The notes under the pieces: generated by a model
Told to the model about the DNA's origin: nothing
The model's database searches: none
What the model saw: the letters and a program-made list of their open reading frames with translations, nothing else
NCBI RefSeq assembly: GCF_016462945.1
Contig: NZ_JAEMSG010000012.1
Coordinates: 1-44,758 of the forward strand
Length of the DNA stretch: 44,758 nt
Reading direction: 5' to 3'
Source of the DNA: Mycolicibacterium sp.
GTDB lineage: Bacteria; Actinomycetota; Actinomycetes; Mycobacteriales; Mycobacteriaceae
Part shown: positions 34,345 through 43,497 of the stretch, in pieces
How the letters are laid out: each line of letters opens with the position of its first letter
How positions within the stretch are numbered: the first letter of the stretch is position 1
Position numbers and translations under genes: made by a program

Positions 34345-36517
34345 AGCTGATGTCGCTGATCCGGATCCTGTTGGCCTGAACCCCGGTCAGAGTGATCTTG
34401 GTGCCGGCGAAGGTGATGACGGCGTTGCCGTTCTCGCTGGTGATCCGCACCCCGGTCCGGCCGGGCTGCCCGAGGTTCTCGAAGCGCAACTTGTCCTGGC
34501 CGACCCTGAAGTCGGTGATCACTGCAGTGACACCGGTGGCGCTGATGACGAAGGTGTCCCGGCCGGCCGCGCCGGTCATGGTCTGGTTGCCGGTACCGGC
34601 CACCAGCAGATCCGCCTTGGTGCCGCCGATCAGGGTATCGCCGCCGTTGGAGCCGATCACCAACTGAGGTGAGTCCGGGTTCGCCATGACGCCACCACCG
34701 GTGAGACCACTGCGACGCTCGTAGAAGACGAAGGCGTCGGCCTGCATGTGCTCGGTATCGGTGTTCTTCAGGATCACCGAGGACAGCGTCATTGATTCGA
34801 TCTCCCGCATGGTGGCGGGGTCGAAGCCCTGGTTCTGGTACCAGAACCGGTCACCATCACGGAGGTCCTGGAACTGTTCGGCGATGATCACGCCGAAGGT
34901 CTGGCCCACCATCGCACCGGCGACGTGGTTCTCGGCCAGTCCGCCGATCCACAGCTCCACCTTGTCCACGTCACCATAAGCGGCCTCCAGGGCTGCCGCG
35001 GTCTCGGCATCGGAGGTGATGGCCGCGAAGCTGGCGTAGGGCGTCAGGCCCAGCGCCACCCGGGTTTCGTTCAGGGTGCCGAGTCCGAGATCACGTCCGC
35101 GCTGCAGATTGATGGCGGCCAGGTCCATACCCACGCCCGGCACGAATAGGAAGTTGCGCAGGTCGTCGACGATATGCACGTCGAGGGCGTTGGACAGATC
35201 ATTGGTCAGGTGGCGCAGCAGGCCATCGGCGCCACTGTCGATGACGAAGTCCGCCGGGTCCTGGAAGAACGCATCCTTGAGTGTGACCGGTGTGCCGATC
35301 ACGTTGCCCAGCTCGTCGGTCTTCTCCAGATTGGCCGAGACGATCGAGTGCCCGAACCGGAATGCGGCACCGGCGAATTCCTCGGTCAGACTCGGATCGA
35401 CGCCCGCCTTATAGCCCCGATAGGGCGTGATCGCGTTGGAGCCGAGCAGGTGCGGCAGGAACTCGCTGTAGGTGATGCGGGCGATCTCCGCGGTGACGAT
35501 CGCGCGAGCCTGCGCGTAGAGCTGGTCGCCGGTCCAGTCGGGATGGGCCACCTTCAGCTGGTCGACCTGGCGGTTGTGCTCGCGCAGGAACAGGGTCTGC
35601 AGGGCGGTGAGGTCAGGATTCTCCTCGACCCGGATATCGCCGGCCACGAACGCGCCATCAACGATCGGCAGGTTGTTGCCGGCCGAGGTCAGCAGATAAC
35701 CGTCGGCGCCGCGCAGGCTGGCGGCAATGGCCGCATCCGAGCCATAGACCATTGAACCGTCGATCCAGCCCGTCACGTTATTGGTGGTAAGGGCCGGACT
35801 GCCGGCGACTCCGGTCAGCGGGTCGATGACCGAGCGGGTCATCGAGATCGAACCGCTCAGCATGGGGTCGCCGTCCGGAACGGTGATGTCGATGTGGGTG
35901 ACCCTGTCCGACAGCGTGAGGTTGATGTCGTGGTCGATGAACTGACCCCAGGCGTACATCATTCCGGATAGCCCCTCGGCGTTCGGGGTCTCAGCGTTGC
36001 CGGCGACAACCAGGTTGCTGACCGTGCGGGCGTTGGGCAGATCGGTGCGAAGAGCCGAGATGCCATCGCTGAAGTGGGCCGTGCCGATCCGGGTGAAGGC
36101 GGCACCGACGACATTGAATCCGGTGTTGGTGAGGTTATTGCCGCTGCCATCGATCGAGCGGTAGATAACTCCGGGCCGCGGCGGCCTGGGCGCAGGGGCA
36201 ATGGCCTGCTGCGGCCTGGCGGCTGCCGCCGCGGACGTCGTGGACGTCGTGGACGTCGTGGTCGCTGTGGACGTCGTGGCTGTGGTGGATATGGTCGAGG
36301 CGAGTCGGGATGCCGTGTCGCGGGTCGCGCTGGCTACGGACCGGGCGGCCGCGCCACGGTCGGTTCGGTGCGTCGAAGCACTCGCACTTCCGGTCGATGA
36401 CGCCGACGGGGCATCGTCGGCCCAGGCCGATGCGGCTGCCGTCACGCTGCCGATCCCGAGGGCGATGGCGAGGGCGCCGATTCTTCCAATAGTGATAACT
36501 TTCGCGGTTCCTAACAT
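34337..36517 (-). CDS. Secreted animal-type haem peroxidase with RTX-like C terminus
   Basis: A 726-residue exported peroxidase. Signal peptide and cleavage-like ASAWA end at about residue 33, followed by a Ser/Thr/Ala-rich linker (35-100). The haem peroxidase domain has all key residues known from myeloperoxidase: Gln192, Asp195 and distal His196 in GQFIDHDI; Arg296 and Glu299; and proximal His390 in FRFGHSI. After LREHNR and the rest of the domain, the C terminus has Gly/Asp-rich GSNGGDTLIGGTKADLL of RTX type, which may bind Ca2+. It probably oxidises halides, phenols or lipids outside the cell. The gene diverges from the tethered TetR gene. Confidence 0.9.
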   Translation of the reverse strand: MLGTAKVITIGRIGALAIALGIGSVTAAASAWADDAPSASSTGSASASTHRTDRGAAARSVASATRDTASRLASTISTTATTSTATTTSTTSTTSAAAAARPQQAIAPAPRPPRPGVIYRSIDGSGNNLTNTGFNVVGAAFTRIGTAHFSDGISALRTDLPNARTVSNLVVAGNAETPNAEGLSGMMYAWGQFIDHDINLTLSDRVTHIDITVPDGDPMLSGSISMTRSVIDPLTGVAGSPALTTNNVTGWIDGSMVYGSDAAIAASLRGADGYLLTSAGNNLPIVDGAFVAGDIRVEENPDLTALQTLFLREHNRQVDQLKVAHPDWTGDQLYAQARAIVTAEIARITYSEFLPHLLGSNAITPYRGYKAGVDPSLTEEFAGAAFRFGHSIVSANLEKTDELGNVIGTPVTLKDAFFQDPADFVIDSGADGLLRHLTNDLSNALDVHIVDDLRNFLFVPGVGMDLAAINLQRGRDLGLGTLNETRVALGLTPYASFAAITSDAETAAALEAAYGDVDKVELWIGGLAENHVAGAMVGQTFGVIIAEQFQDLRDGDRFWYQNQGFDPATMREIESMTLSSVILKNTDTEHMQADAFVFYERRSGLTGGGVMANPDSPQLVIGSNGGDTLIGGTKADLLVAGTGNQTMTGAAGRDTFVISATGVTAVITDFRVGQDKLRFENLGQPGRTGVRITSENGNAVITFAGTKITLTGVQANRIRISDISFI

Positions 36518-36902
36518 GGCTTTATGCCTCTTTTCCTTAGCTTTTTCTGAGGTGATCAGATGTGGGTCTAGCTTCTGAGCCGGTGCGCCCGATCTGGATA
36601 GAAAGCACCTTTGAACTGGTCGTGTTATTCAATTAACGAGCACATAACATCATCTCTTGGCACTCAAGTCAAGTACTTCACGGTGCCAATTTCGGTCGCC
36701 ACTGATCAGCAACCTGAGGGACTCGGTGTCCAACCTCAGGTTCGAGTTAGTGTCGGCGCCGGCCAGGTTCGGGCGATTGGACGGTTGCGTAGTAGGATGC
36801 GGAGCAGGGTTGGATCTAGGCGAATTCGACTGCATCCACATCCCTGAACTGCATGGTGAGCGACCGTGAGTCGACGCCATCTCGGCGAGGAAGGGCGGTG
36901 CT
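36518..36902. promoter_or_regulatory. 385-bp divergent intergenic region with palindromes
   Basis: This gap separates the peroxidase and tethered TetR genes and is unusually AT-rich at 36545-36680. It contains AAGTACTT (36671-36678) and a perfect inverted repeat AACCTGAGG / CCTCAGGTT (36711-36719 and 36734-36742). The right arm is itself the 5-1-5 palindrome AACCTCAGGTT (36732-36742). These are good candidate operator sites for the TetR-type domain. No further gene was found here. Confidence 0.55.
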
Positions 36903-38264
36903 GTGCCAGAGCGAAAGCCCGACCCGACCGGAGCCAAGATCCTCGACGGTGCGATCCGCGTGCTCGGGGACTTCGGCGTCAAACGGGCGACCGTCGAGCT
37001 TGTGGCGAGTTACGCCGGCGTGTCGCACATGACGATCTACCGCCGTTGGCCGAGCAAGAACGATCTCCTCAAAACCGCCATCATCGGTGAGTTCACGACA
37101 CTGCTCGACACCGCGTTCGATCAAACCGGCAAGCACGGCACCTCGTTCGCCGAGCGGACGCTGACCGCCTTCACCGAGACCGTCTGGGCAGTGCAGAGTC
37201 ATCCGCTGGCTCTTCGAGAGCTGAACATCGAATCCAGCGAGCAATTGCCGATGCTGTCGAGCACATCCAGCGCAGTCATGGAAGCGGGCGTGCCCCTGGT
37301 CGCTGGGCAACTCCAACGTCTCGGCACGACCGTCGAGCAGACGCCGGCGGACCTCGATTCAATCGCCGACGTGTTCGTCCGAATGGGCTACTCCTTGGTC
37401 GTCGTCAAACGACCAGGACAGCTGCTGACCACCCGCGCCGAGGTCGCAGAATACGCAGGCGAGTGTTTCGGCCCGTACCTGCAGGGCCTGACCGACAAGA
37501 CTGGTCTCCCCGCCGACGACGCGGTCGTCGTCGACCTCGATCAGCATCGACTCGCGCGGAAGCGCTCTCAACGGCCCTACCTGCAGATCGCTGTCGCGAG
37601 CATCTTCAGCGTCCTGACACTTGGAGCCGGACTGACCGCAGTTCTCAATGGCAACGTCAAAATTCCATTCATCACCCCGGCCGGCATCAGCAAGCCCACG
37701 ACCGTGGAGACCCCCACCGGCTACGCCCCGGGCTCCAGATCGGAGGGACCTGGCGCGAACTCCGAGCCGCAACTCCCCGGTGCCGCACCGGCGGAGCCGT
37801 CGTCGCCCGGCTCGCTGGACCCGGAGTTTGCGGCCCGGCCGTCCGCGATACCGGCACCCATCCCCCAGACCCAGCCCGGCCAGAACGCCGTCGCAGTTGT
37901 CGGTGCAATTGGGGGAAATTCCCCAGACAGCACCGGGCTCAATCCGGCCAATCCGGTGCCGGCAGCTCCGGCACCCCCCAAACCGACCCCGGGACCGCAA
38001 CCCGCACCGGGACCGGGACCGGGACCCCAACCAGGACCGGGACCGGGACCCCAACCGGGACCGGGACCCAAACCCGCACCGGGATCCCAACCGGGACCAG
38101 GACCTCAGCCAGGACCCAAACCGGGACCCAACCAACAGGGCCCCAACCAACCGGGCCCCAACCAACAGGGCCCCAACCAACCGGGACCCAACCAACAGGG
38201 CCCGGGTTCCAACCAGTCCGGCCAGGGCAATCAGTCAAACCAGCAGTCTGGACGATCCAACTGA
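36903..38264 (+). CDS. Membrane-tethered TetR-type regulator with Pro/Gly-rich outer tail
   Basis: A 453-residue fusion with three parts. Residues 1-60 hold a TetR HTH (GVKRATVELVASYAGVSHMT, then IYRRWPSKNDLL), followed by a TetR-like helical domain to about 200. The basic KRSQR at 220-224 precedes one transmembrane helix (about 225-248, YLQIAVASIFSVLTLGAGL). The tail (250-453) is Pro-rich and contains GPGPQPGP-type repeats (359-407) and PGPNQQGPNQ units (408-436). The positive-inside rule puts the HTH in the cytoplasm and the tail outside. It starts with GTG at 36903 after GGAAGGG. The likely target is the divergent peroxidase gene. Confidence 0.85.
   Translation: MPERKPDPTGAKILDGAIRVLGDFGVKRATVELVASYAGVSHMTIYRRWPSKNDLLKTAIIGEFTTLLDTAFDQTGKHGTSFAERTLTAFTETVWAVQSHPLALRELNIESSEQLPMLSSTSSAVMEAGVPLVAGQLQRLGTTVEQTPADLDSIADVFVRMGYSLVVVKRPGQLLTTRAEVAEYAGECFGPYLQGLTDKTGLPADDAVVVDLDQHRLARKRSQRPYLQIAVASIFSVLTLGAGLTAVLNGNVKIPFITPAGISKPTTVETPTGYAPGSRSEGPGANSEPQLPGAAPAEPSSPGSLDPEFAARPSAIPAPIPQTQPGQNAVAVVGAIGGNSPDSTGLNPANPVPAAPAPPKPTPGPQPAPGPGPGPQPGPGPGPQPGPGPKPAPGSQPGPGPQPGPKPGPNQQGPNQPGPNQQGPNQPGPNQQGPGSNQSGQGNQSNQQSGRSN
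37990..38206 (+). repeat. Pro/Gly-coding repeats in the tethered TetR gene
   Basis: Degenerate CCGGGACCGGGACC units (37990-38126) give way to 30-bp direct repeats (38127-38156, 38157-38186, then partial to about 38206). The last encode PNQQGPNQPG tandems. All units are multiples of three, so copy number changes would lengthen or shorten the outer tail without shifting frame. Confidence 0.85.
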
Positions 38265-38295
38265 CCCAGCCGGAAGGCAACCGGTCGGTAAGCGC

Positions 38296-40116
38296 TCAGG
38301 CCAGGTAGCCGTCGGGCAGTTCCTGCAACATCTGCTTGACCATCCGGACCGCATAGGCCGATGAGCCGCCGCCGACTATGAGCGCTGCGAACGCCAGGTC
38401 GCCACGGTAGCCCGCGAACCAGGCATGCGAGCCGCCCTCGAACTCGGCCTCCCCGGTCTTGCCGTAGACCTCGCCGACGCTGTCAATCTCCCTGGCGGTG
38501 CCGTTGGTCACCACAAGGCGCATCATCGATCGCAGGCCGTCGAGGATCGCCGGGGCGGCCGGCGGGTTCTCACCGGTCTCGGTGGTCTGACTGCCCACGA
38601 TCAGGTGCGGCGTCGGCGTCGTGCCGGCCGCGACGGTGGCCGCCGCGAGTGCCATCCCGAACGGGGTCACCAGAACCTTGCCCTGCCCGAATCCGTCTTC
38701 GGTGCGCTCGGCGAGGTTGACGGTTGGCGGCACGGTGCCGGTGACGGTGGTCAGACCCTCAATCGTGAAGTCGGCCCCAATCCCGAACTGCGAGGCCGCA
38801 TCGGTGAGCGCTTTCGGCGGCATCCGGCTGGCCAGTTCGGCGAATGTGGTGTTGCAGGAGTTGGCGAAGGCCTTGGCCATGGGGACAGTGCCGAGGTCGA
38901 ACCTGTTGTAGTTGGGGATGGTGCGATCGCCGATATCGATCTGGCCCGGGCAGCCCAGCAGGGTGTTGGGCGTGGCCATATTGCGTTGGATCGCCGCGCC
39001 GGCGGTGACGATCTTGAAGGTCGATCCCGGCGGGTAGAGCCCCGTGGTGGCCGCCGGACCGTCGGCATCGGCGGCCGCGTTCTGGGCGACCCCGAGGATT
39101 GCCCCGGTCGACGGTTTGATCACGACGAGCATAGCCTTGCGCCACTGTCCGTCGACCGCGTGCTGGGCGGCATCCTGAATACCGCGGTCCAGCGTCAGCG
39201 ATATCGATGGCGTCGGCTTGGCCGGAACCTCGGCGAGGACGTCGACGTCGGCCCTGTTCCTGTTCACACTGACCACTCGCCAACCGGCCTCGCCGTCGAG
39301 TTCGTCGACCACCGCTTTCCTGACCTCGTTGATGACGGCGGGCGCGAAAGTCGCGTCGGTGGCAAGCATTTCAGCCTGGGGCGTGACGACAACACCGGGT
39401 AAACCGTCGAGTGCCTGAGCCACGCGGTCATGGTCGGCCGGCTGCAGCGTGATGAGTTCCAACGGCGCGTTGGACGAGCTGGCCTCCTCGGCCAGCCGCT
39501 GCGGGTTAAGGGTGTCATCGAATGGGCGGAGTACATCGCTGACCACCCGCGCGGTCGACATCAGTCTGGCGCCGGCCTTCGCGGCGTCAAGTTGGTAATG
39601 GAAGAGACTGCCGGGCACCAGAACCTCGGTGCCGCTCTGTTCGTTGACCGATGCCCGCCGCGATGGGTCGGCCCGCAATTCGAAGGTCTGATTCTCGCCG
39701 AGTTTGGGGTGCAGGGCGCTGGCGATCCAGCGGACGCGCCACCTGCCCTCGTCGCGGATCAGGTTCAGCACGCCATCGTAGGTCCATGTTCGCTTCTTGG
39801 GCAGGTCCCAGGTGAAGCGGTAATTCACGCTGCCGGTGTCCTCGGTGTAGCGCGAGCCGAGGATCTTGGCATCCAGGTGCGTGGCTTGCAGCCCCGCCCA
39901 CGCCTCGTTCAGCGCTGCGTGGGCCGCGGTCGGCAGATCGCTGAGCTGGGCCGCCGCCCCGGTGTCACCGTGGCCGAGGTCCGCGAAGAACTGCTCGGCC
40001 GTCGGCGTCGGGCCGTCCGGGCGCGGGGTGCACGCCGACAGCGTCCCGGCCGCGAGCAGCGCCAGCACCGAGGACAAGCCTGTGACTCGTGTGATTATTG
40101 GGGTGCGAGTTGCCAT
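38296..40116 (-). CDS. Penicillin-binding lipoprotein (Rv2864c-like)
   Basis: A 606-residue class B PBP. Lipobox LSAC gives Cys29. An NTF2/MecA-like N-terminal domain (about 35-150) precedes the dimerisation domain, and the transpeptidase domain has Ser365-xx-Lys368 (STFK), Ser420-Cys-Asn422 (SCN) and Lys553-Thr-Gly (KTG). It crosslinks peptidoglycan at the outer face of the membrane and should bind beta-lactams. It corresponds to recalled Rv2864c. It is convergent with the tethered TetR gene. Confidence 0.95.
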   Translation of the reverse strand: MATRTPIITRVTGLSSVLALLAAGTLSACTPRPDGPTPTAEQFFADLGHGDTGAAAQLSDLPTAAHAALNEAWAGLQATHLDAKILGSRYTEDTGSVNYRFTWDLPKKRTWTYDGVLNLIRDEGRWRVRWIASALHPKLGENQTFELRADPSRRASVNEQSGTEVLVPGSLFHYQLDAAKAGARLMSTARVVSDVLRPFDDTLNPQRLAEEASSSNAPLELITLQPADHDRVAQALDGLPGVVVTPQAEMLATDATFAPAVINEVRKAVVDELDGEAGWRVVSVNRNRADVDVLAEVPAKPTPSISLTLDRGIQDAAQHAVDGQWRKAMLVVIKPSTGAILGVAQNAAADADGPAATTGLYPPGSTFKIVTAGAAIQRNMATPNTLLGCPGQIDIGDRTIPNYNRFDLGTVPMAKAFANSCNTTFAELASRMPPKALTDAASQFGIGADFTIEGLTTVTGTVPPTVNLAERTEDGFGQGKVLVTPFGMALAAATVAAGTTPTPHLIVGSQTTETGENPPAAPAILDGLRSMMRLVVTNGTAREIDSVGEVYGKTGEAEFEGGSHAWFAGYRGDLAFAALIVGGGSSAYAVRMVKQMLQELPDGYLA

Positions 40117-40181
40117 TGAGGCAGATGTTATGAGGCCGTGACCCGGATCTGAGGGAGGCGCACCGCCCGATCAGTGCCGAG

Positions 40182-41036
40182 TCAGTCGAGCAGAACGGTC
40201 GCGAAGGTGCCGATCTCGCGGAAGCCAACCCTGGCGTAGGCGGCACGGGCGACGGTGTTGTAGCCGTTGACATACAGGCTGGCGATGCGACCGGTTTGGA
40301 CCACCGCCGCCGAAACCGCGGCGGTTCCGGCGGTGCCGAGTCCGTGGCCACGCCATTCCGGGTGTACCCAGACACCCTGGATCTGGCCGACTGACGGGGA
40401 CTGCGAACCGATTTCAGCCTTGAACACCACCCGGCCGTGCTCGAATCGCGCGAAGGCCCGTCCGGAGGCGAGCAGACTGGCCACCCGTCGGCGGTAACCC
40501 CGGCCACCGTCACCGACCCGAGGGTCGACTCCAACTTCGCCGATGAACATGTCCACGGCGGCCACCAGGTAGGCATCCAACTCGTCGACCCGCACCCGTC
40601 GCACACCCGGATCCACCGCGCAGTGCGGTCGCGAGGCCAGGGCCAGAAGAGGCTGACGATCCCGCACATCGCGCGCCGGGCCCCAGCCATGCTGGAGCCG
40701 ATCCCACATCGGCAACACCAGATCGGCCCGGCCGACCAACGATGAACATCGTCGCGTCGTGCTCAACGCCCGATCGGCGAACGCCCACAAATCCGGCAGC
40801 CCACCGCGAAGGGGCGTCAGGTTGGGTCCGGCGTAACACAGCGAGTCCTCCGCGTGCCGCCGCGTCCACAGCTCCCCGCCGATGCCACCGGGGTCAACCC
40901 CGTGATCGGCCACCCGGGCCGCCACCATGCACGAGGCCACCGGATCGGCAGCCAACACCCGGCTGACCGCTGCCGCGTCGCGCACCACCGACACCCGGCG
41001 TCTGTCCACCGAGCGGAGTAACGGCGGAGCCGACAT
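40182..41036 (-). CDS. GNAT acetyltransferase with DUF4081 (Rv2867c-like)
   Basis: A 284-residue protein. The N-terminal half resembles DUF4081, and the C-terminal half is a GNAT domain with the acetyl-CoA motif VHPEWRGHGLGTAGTAAV and the late NTVARAAYARVGF. The substrate is unknown. The start is the ATG at 41034-41036; a longer frame to 41060 is less likely. It lies 43 bp downstream of ispG. In M. tuberculosis a relFG pair lies between the PBP and this gene; here it is absent. Confidence 0.9.
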   Translation of the reverse strand: MSAPPLLRSVDRRRVSVVRDAAAVSRVLAADPVASCMVAARVADHGVDPGGIGGELWTRRHAEDSLCYAGPNLTPLRGGLPDLWAFADRALSTTRRCSSLVGRADLVLPMWDRLQHGWGPARDVRDRQPLLALASRPHCAVDPGVRRVRVDELDAYLVAAVDMFIGEVGVDPRVGDGGRGYRRRVASLLASGRAFARFEHGRVVFKAEIGSQSPSVGQIQGVWVHPEWRGHGLGTAGTAAVSAAVVQTGRIASLYVNGYNTVARAAYARVGFREIGTFATVLLD

Positions 41037-41079
41037 GGCAGTTCTTTCTGCGGGTTTCACCCGCGGTGAGGTTTGCCTC

Positions 41080-42246
41080 TTAGCCTACGGTGACCACCGG
41101 CGAACCACCGGCAGATGTATCAGTGCCACGCAACTCGTCGGCGATCCGCATCGCCTCTTCGATGAGCGTCTCGACGATCATGGCCTCGGGCACAGTCTTG
41201 ATCACTTCACCCCTGACGAAGATCTGGCCCTTGCCGTTGCCGGAGGCGACCCCGAGATCGGCCTCACGGGCCTCACCCGGGCCGTTGACGACACAGCCCA
41301 TGACAGCAACCCGGAGCGGTACGTCGAGACCCTCGAGCCCGGCGCTGACTGCATTAGCCAGCGTGTAGACGTCAACCTGGGCGCGTCCGCACGATGGGCA
41401 CGACACGATTTCCAGGCCGCGGGGCCGCAGGTTCAATGACTCCAGAATCTGGTTACCGACCTTGACCTCTTCGATCGGCGGGGCCGACAGCGACACCCGG
41501 ATGGTGTCACCAATACCCTGTGACAGCAGCGCGCCGAAGGCGACCGCCGATTTGATAGTGCCCTGGAAGGCCGGGCCGGCCTCGGTGACGCCGAGATGCA
41601 ATGGATAGTCACTCTTTTCGGCCAGCAACTCATACGCCGCCACCATCACGACGGGGTCGTTGTGCTTGACGCTGATTTTGATATTGCCGAAGCCGTGTTC
41701 CTCGAAAAGCGAGGCCTCCCACAGGGCTGACTCGACGAGCGCTTCCGGGGTGGCCCTGCCGTACTTCTCCAGGAACCGCTTATCCAGCGAGCCCGCGTTA
41801 ACGCCGATGCGGATCGGAATGCCAGCCGCCCCAGCGGCTTTGGCCACCTCGGCGACACGACCGTCGAACTCCTTAATATTGCCCGGGTTCACCCTTACCG
41901 CCGCACAGCCCGCGTCAATAGCGGCGAAGATGTACTTCGGCTGAAAGTGGATATCGGCGATCACCGGGATCTGGCTCTTGCGGGCGATCTCGGCGAGCGC
42001 GTCGGCATCCTCCTGCCGGGGGCAGGCCACCCGAACGATGTTGCAACCGGTGGCGGTCAGTTCGGCGATCTGCTGCAGCGTGGCGTTGACATCGTGGGTC
42101 TTGGTGGTGCACATCGACTGCACCGAGATCGGATAGTCGCTGCCCACACCGACATCGCGAACCATCAGCTGACGGGTCTTGCGCCGCGGCGCCAGGGTTG
42201 GAGCGGGTGGTGCCGGTATGCCGAGGCCGATCGAGCCGGTGCTCAT
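41080..42246 (-). CDS. ispG: 4-hydroxy-3-methylbut-2-enyl-diphosphate synthase
   Basis: A 388-residue IspG/GcpE, the [4Fe-4S] enzyme of the MEP isoprenoid pathway. The N-terminal TIM-barrel part has [12 protein letters not shown] and RVNPGNIK. The C-terminal iron-sulphur ligands are Cys283, Cys286 (SCPSCGRAQ), Cys318 and Glu325 ([10 protein letters not shown]). It makes HMBPP from MEcPP using ferredoxin or flavodoxin electrons. It follows rip1 and dxr in a conserved mycobacterial cluster. Confidence 0.97.
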   Translation of the reverse strand: MSTGSIGLGIPAPPAPTLAPRRKTRQLMVRDVGVGSDYPISVQSMCTTKTHDVNATLQQIAELTATGCNIVRVACPRQEDADALAEIARKSQIPVIADIHFQPKYIFAAIDAGCAAVRVNPGNIKEFDGRVAEVAKAAGAAGIPIRIGVNAGSLDKRFLEKYGRATPEALVESALWEASLFEEHGFGNIKISVKHNDPVVMVAAYELLAEKSDYPLHLGVTEAGPAFQGTIKSAVAFGALLSQGIGDTIRVSLSAPPIEEVKVGNQILESLNLRPRGLEIVSCPSCGRAQVDVYTLANAVSAGLEGLDVPLRVAVMGCVVNGPGEAREADLGVASGNGKGQIFVRGEVIKTVPEAMIVETLIEEAMRIADELRGTDTSAGGSPVVTVG

Positions 42247-42255
42247 CGCAATCTC

Positions 42256-43497
42256 CTACTGGAACAATCTGATCGGGTTGACCAGGTCAGCGGTCACGGT
42301 CAGGGCCATATAGCCGACCACCACAGCGAGGATCACATAGGTGGCAGGCATCAACTTGGTGTAATCCACTGGGGCGGCGGGTAATGCGCCGCGCACCGAG
42401 CGGAGGACGTTACGGATCTTCTCGTAGAAAGCGACGGCGATATGGCCGCCGTCGAACGGAAGCAAAGGGACGAGATTAACGGCACCCAGCACGAAGTTGA
42501 GCTGAGCCAGAAAGAACCAAAACGCCACCCACAGCCCGTGGTCGACGGTGTCGCCGCCGATGATGCTGGCGCCGACGATGCTGATCGGCGTCTCTGGGTC
42601 GCGATCACCGCCACCGATTGCATGCACCAATGCACCGACCTTGCTCGGGATGGTCGCCATCGACTTGCCCAACTCCACGGCAAGATCGCCCGTGAAGGCG
42701 AAGGTGCCCGGCACGGCTGAGAGTGCGTTGTAGTGCGTAGGTCCGAACTGCGCCGCGCCGATACCGATCGAGCCCACATCAGAAGAACCGGTGGCCTCAC
42801 CGCCACCGGCTGGGGCGACCCAGCGCTTGGTGGTGGCCACGTCAACCGTGATGTCGATGTTCGTCGTCGTGCGGTCTGTGGTGCGCTCCACGACAAACGG
42901 GGTGGGGCCGGAGGACTTGCGCACCTCGGTCACCATCTCCTCGAAAGTCTTGACCTCGGTTCCGCCGACCTTAAGCACCACATCGCCGGCCCTGATACCG
43001 GCCAGCGCGGCTGGCCCGGTGCCTGTGCAGGTGCCGAGTTCACCCCTGGTGAGTTCCGGCTTGACGCAACTGATTTCGCCGACGAGCGCGTTGGTCGGCG
43101 GATGCAGATTCGGCAGACCCCACACGATGGCGATTCCGTAGACCAACACCAGACCGATGATGAAGTTCATGGCCGGACCCGCGAACAACACCGCGACCCG
43201 CTTCCAGGTCTTCTGCTTATACATCGCGTATGGCTCGTCCTCGGGCCGCAGCTGGTCCACCGACGTCATGCCGGCGATGTCACAGAAGCCGCCGAGCGGG
43301 ACGGCTTTGACACCGTATTCGGTCGAGCCGAGTTTGTTGGGCCGCATCGTCGACCACAGAGTGGGGCCGAAGCCCACGAAGTAGCGGCGCACCTTCATCC
43401 CGGTGGCCCGCGCGACCCACATGTGGCCGCATTCGTGCAGCGCCACTGAGACGAGGATGGCCAGCGCGAAGAGCACGATTCCGATTACGAACATCAT
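42256..43497 (-). CDS. rip1: Site-2 metalloprotease Rip1 (RseP-like)
   Basis: A 413-residue intramembrane protease. The zinc motif HECGH is at 21-25 in the first helix, a PDZ domain with [17 protein letters not shown] follows, and a late PLLPFDGGH provides the third ligand. Rip1 cleaves anti-sigma factors such as RskA, RslA and RsmA and so controls sigma-factor regulons and lipid synthesis. It starts at the ATG 43495-43497, which overlaps the dxr stop (ATGA); an adjacent ATG at 43494 is equally possible. It is upstream of ispG by nine bases. Confidence 0.95.
   Translation of the reverse strand: MMFVIGIVLFALAILVSVALHECGHMWVARATGMKVRRYFVGFGPTLWSTMRPNKLGSTEYGVKAVPLGGFCDIAGMTSVDQLRPEDEPYAMYKQKTWKRVAVLFAGPAMNFIIGLVLVYGIAIVWGLPNLHPPTNALVGEISCVKPELTRGELGTCTGTGPAALAGIRAGDVVLKVGGTEVKTFEEMVTEVRKSSGPTPFVVERTTDRTTTNIDITVDVATTKRWVAPAGGGEATGSSDVGSIGIGAAQFGPTHYNALSAVPGTFAFTGDLAVELGKSMATIPSKVGALVHAIGGGDRDPETPISIVGASIIGGDTVDHGLWVAFWFFLAQLNFVLGAVNLVPLLPFDGGHIAVAFYEKIRNVLRSVRGALPAAPVDYTKLMPATYVILAVVVGYMALTVTADLVNPIRLFQ

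Noticed and set aside
36518-36902. A short gene in the peroxidase/TetR gap
   Set aside because: Small open frames exist, but they lack ribosome sites and protein features; the region reads better as regulatory DNA.
37359-38195. A minus-strand frame of Gly/Arg/Ser/Leu repeats opposite the tethered TetR gene
   Set aside because: It mirrors the repetitive PG-coding DNA and has no signal peptide or ribosome site; the plus-strand frame carries HTH and TM segments.
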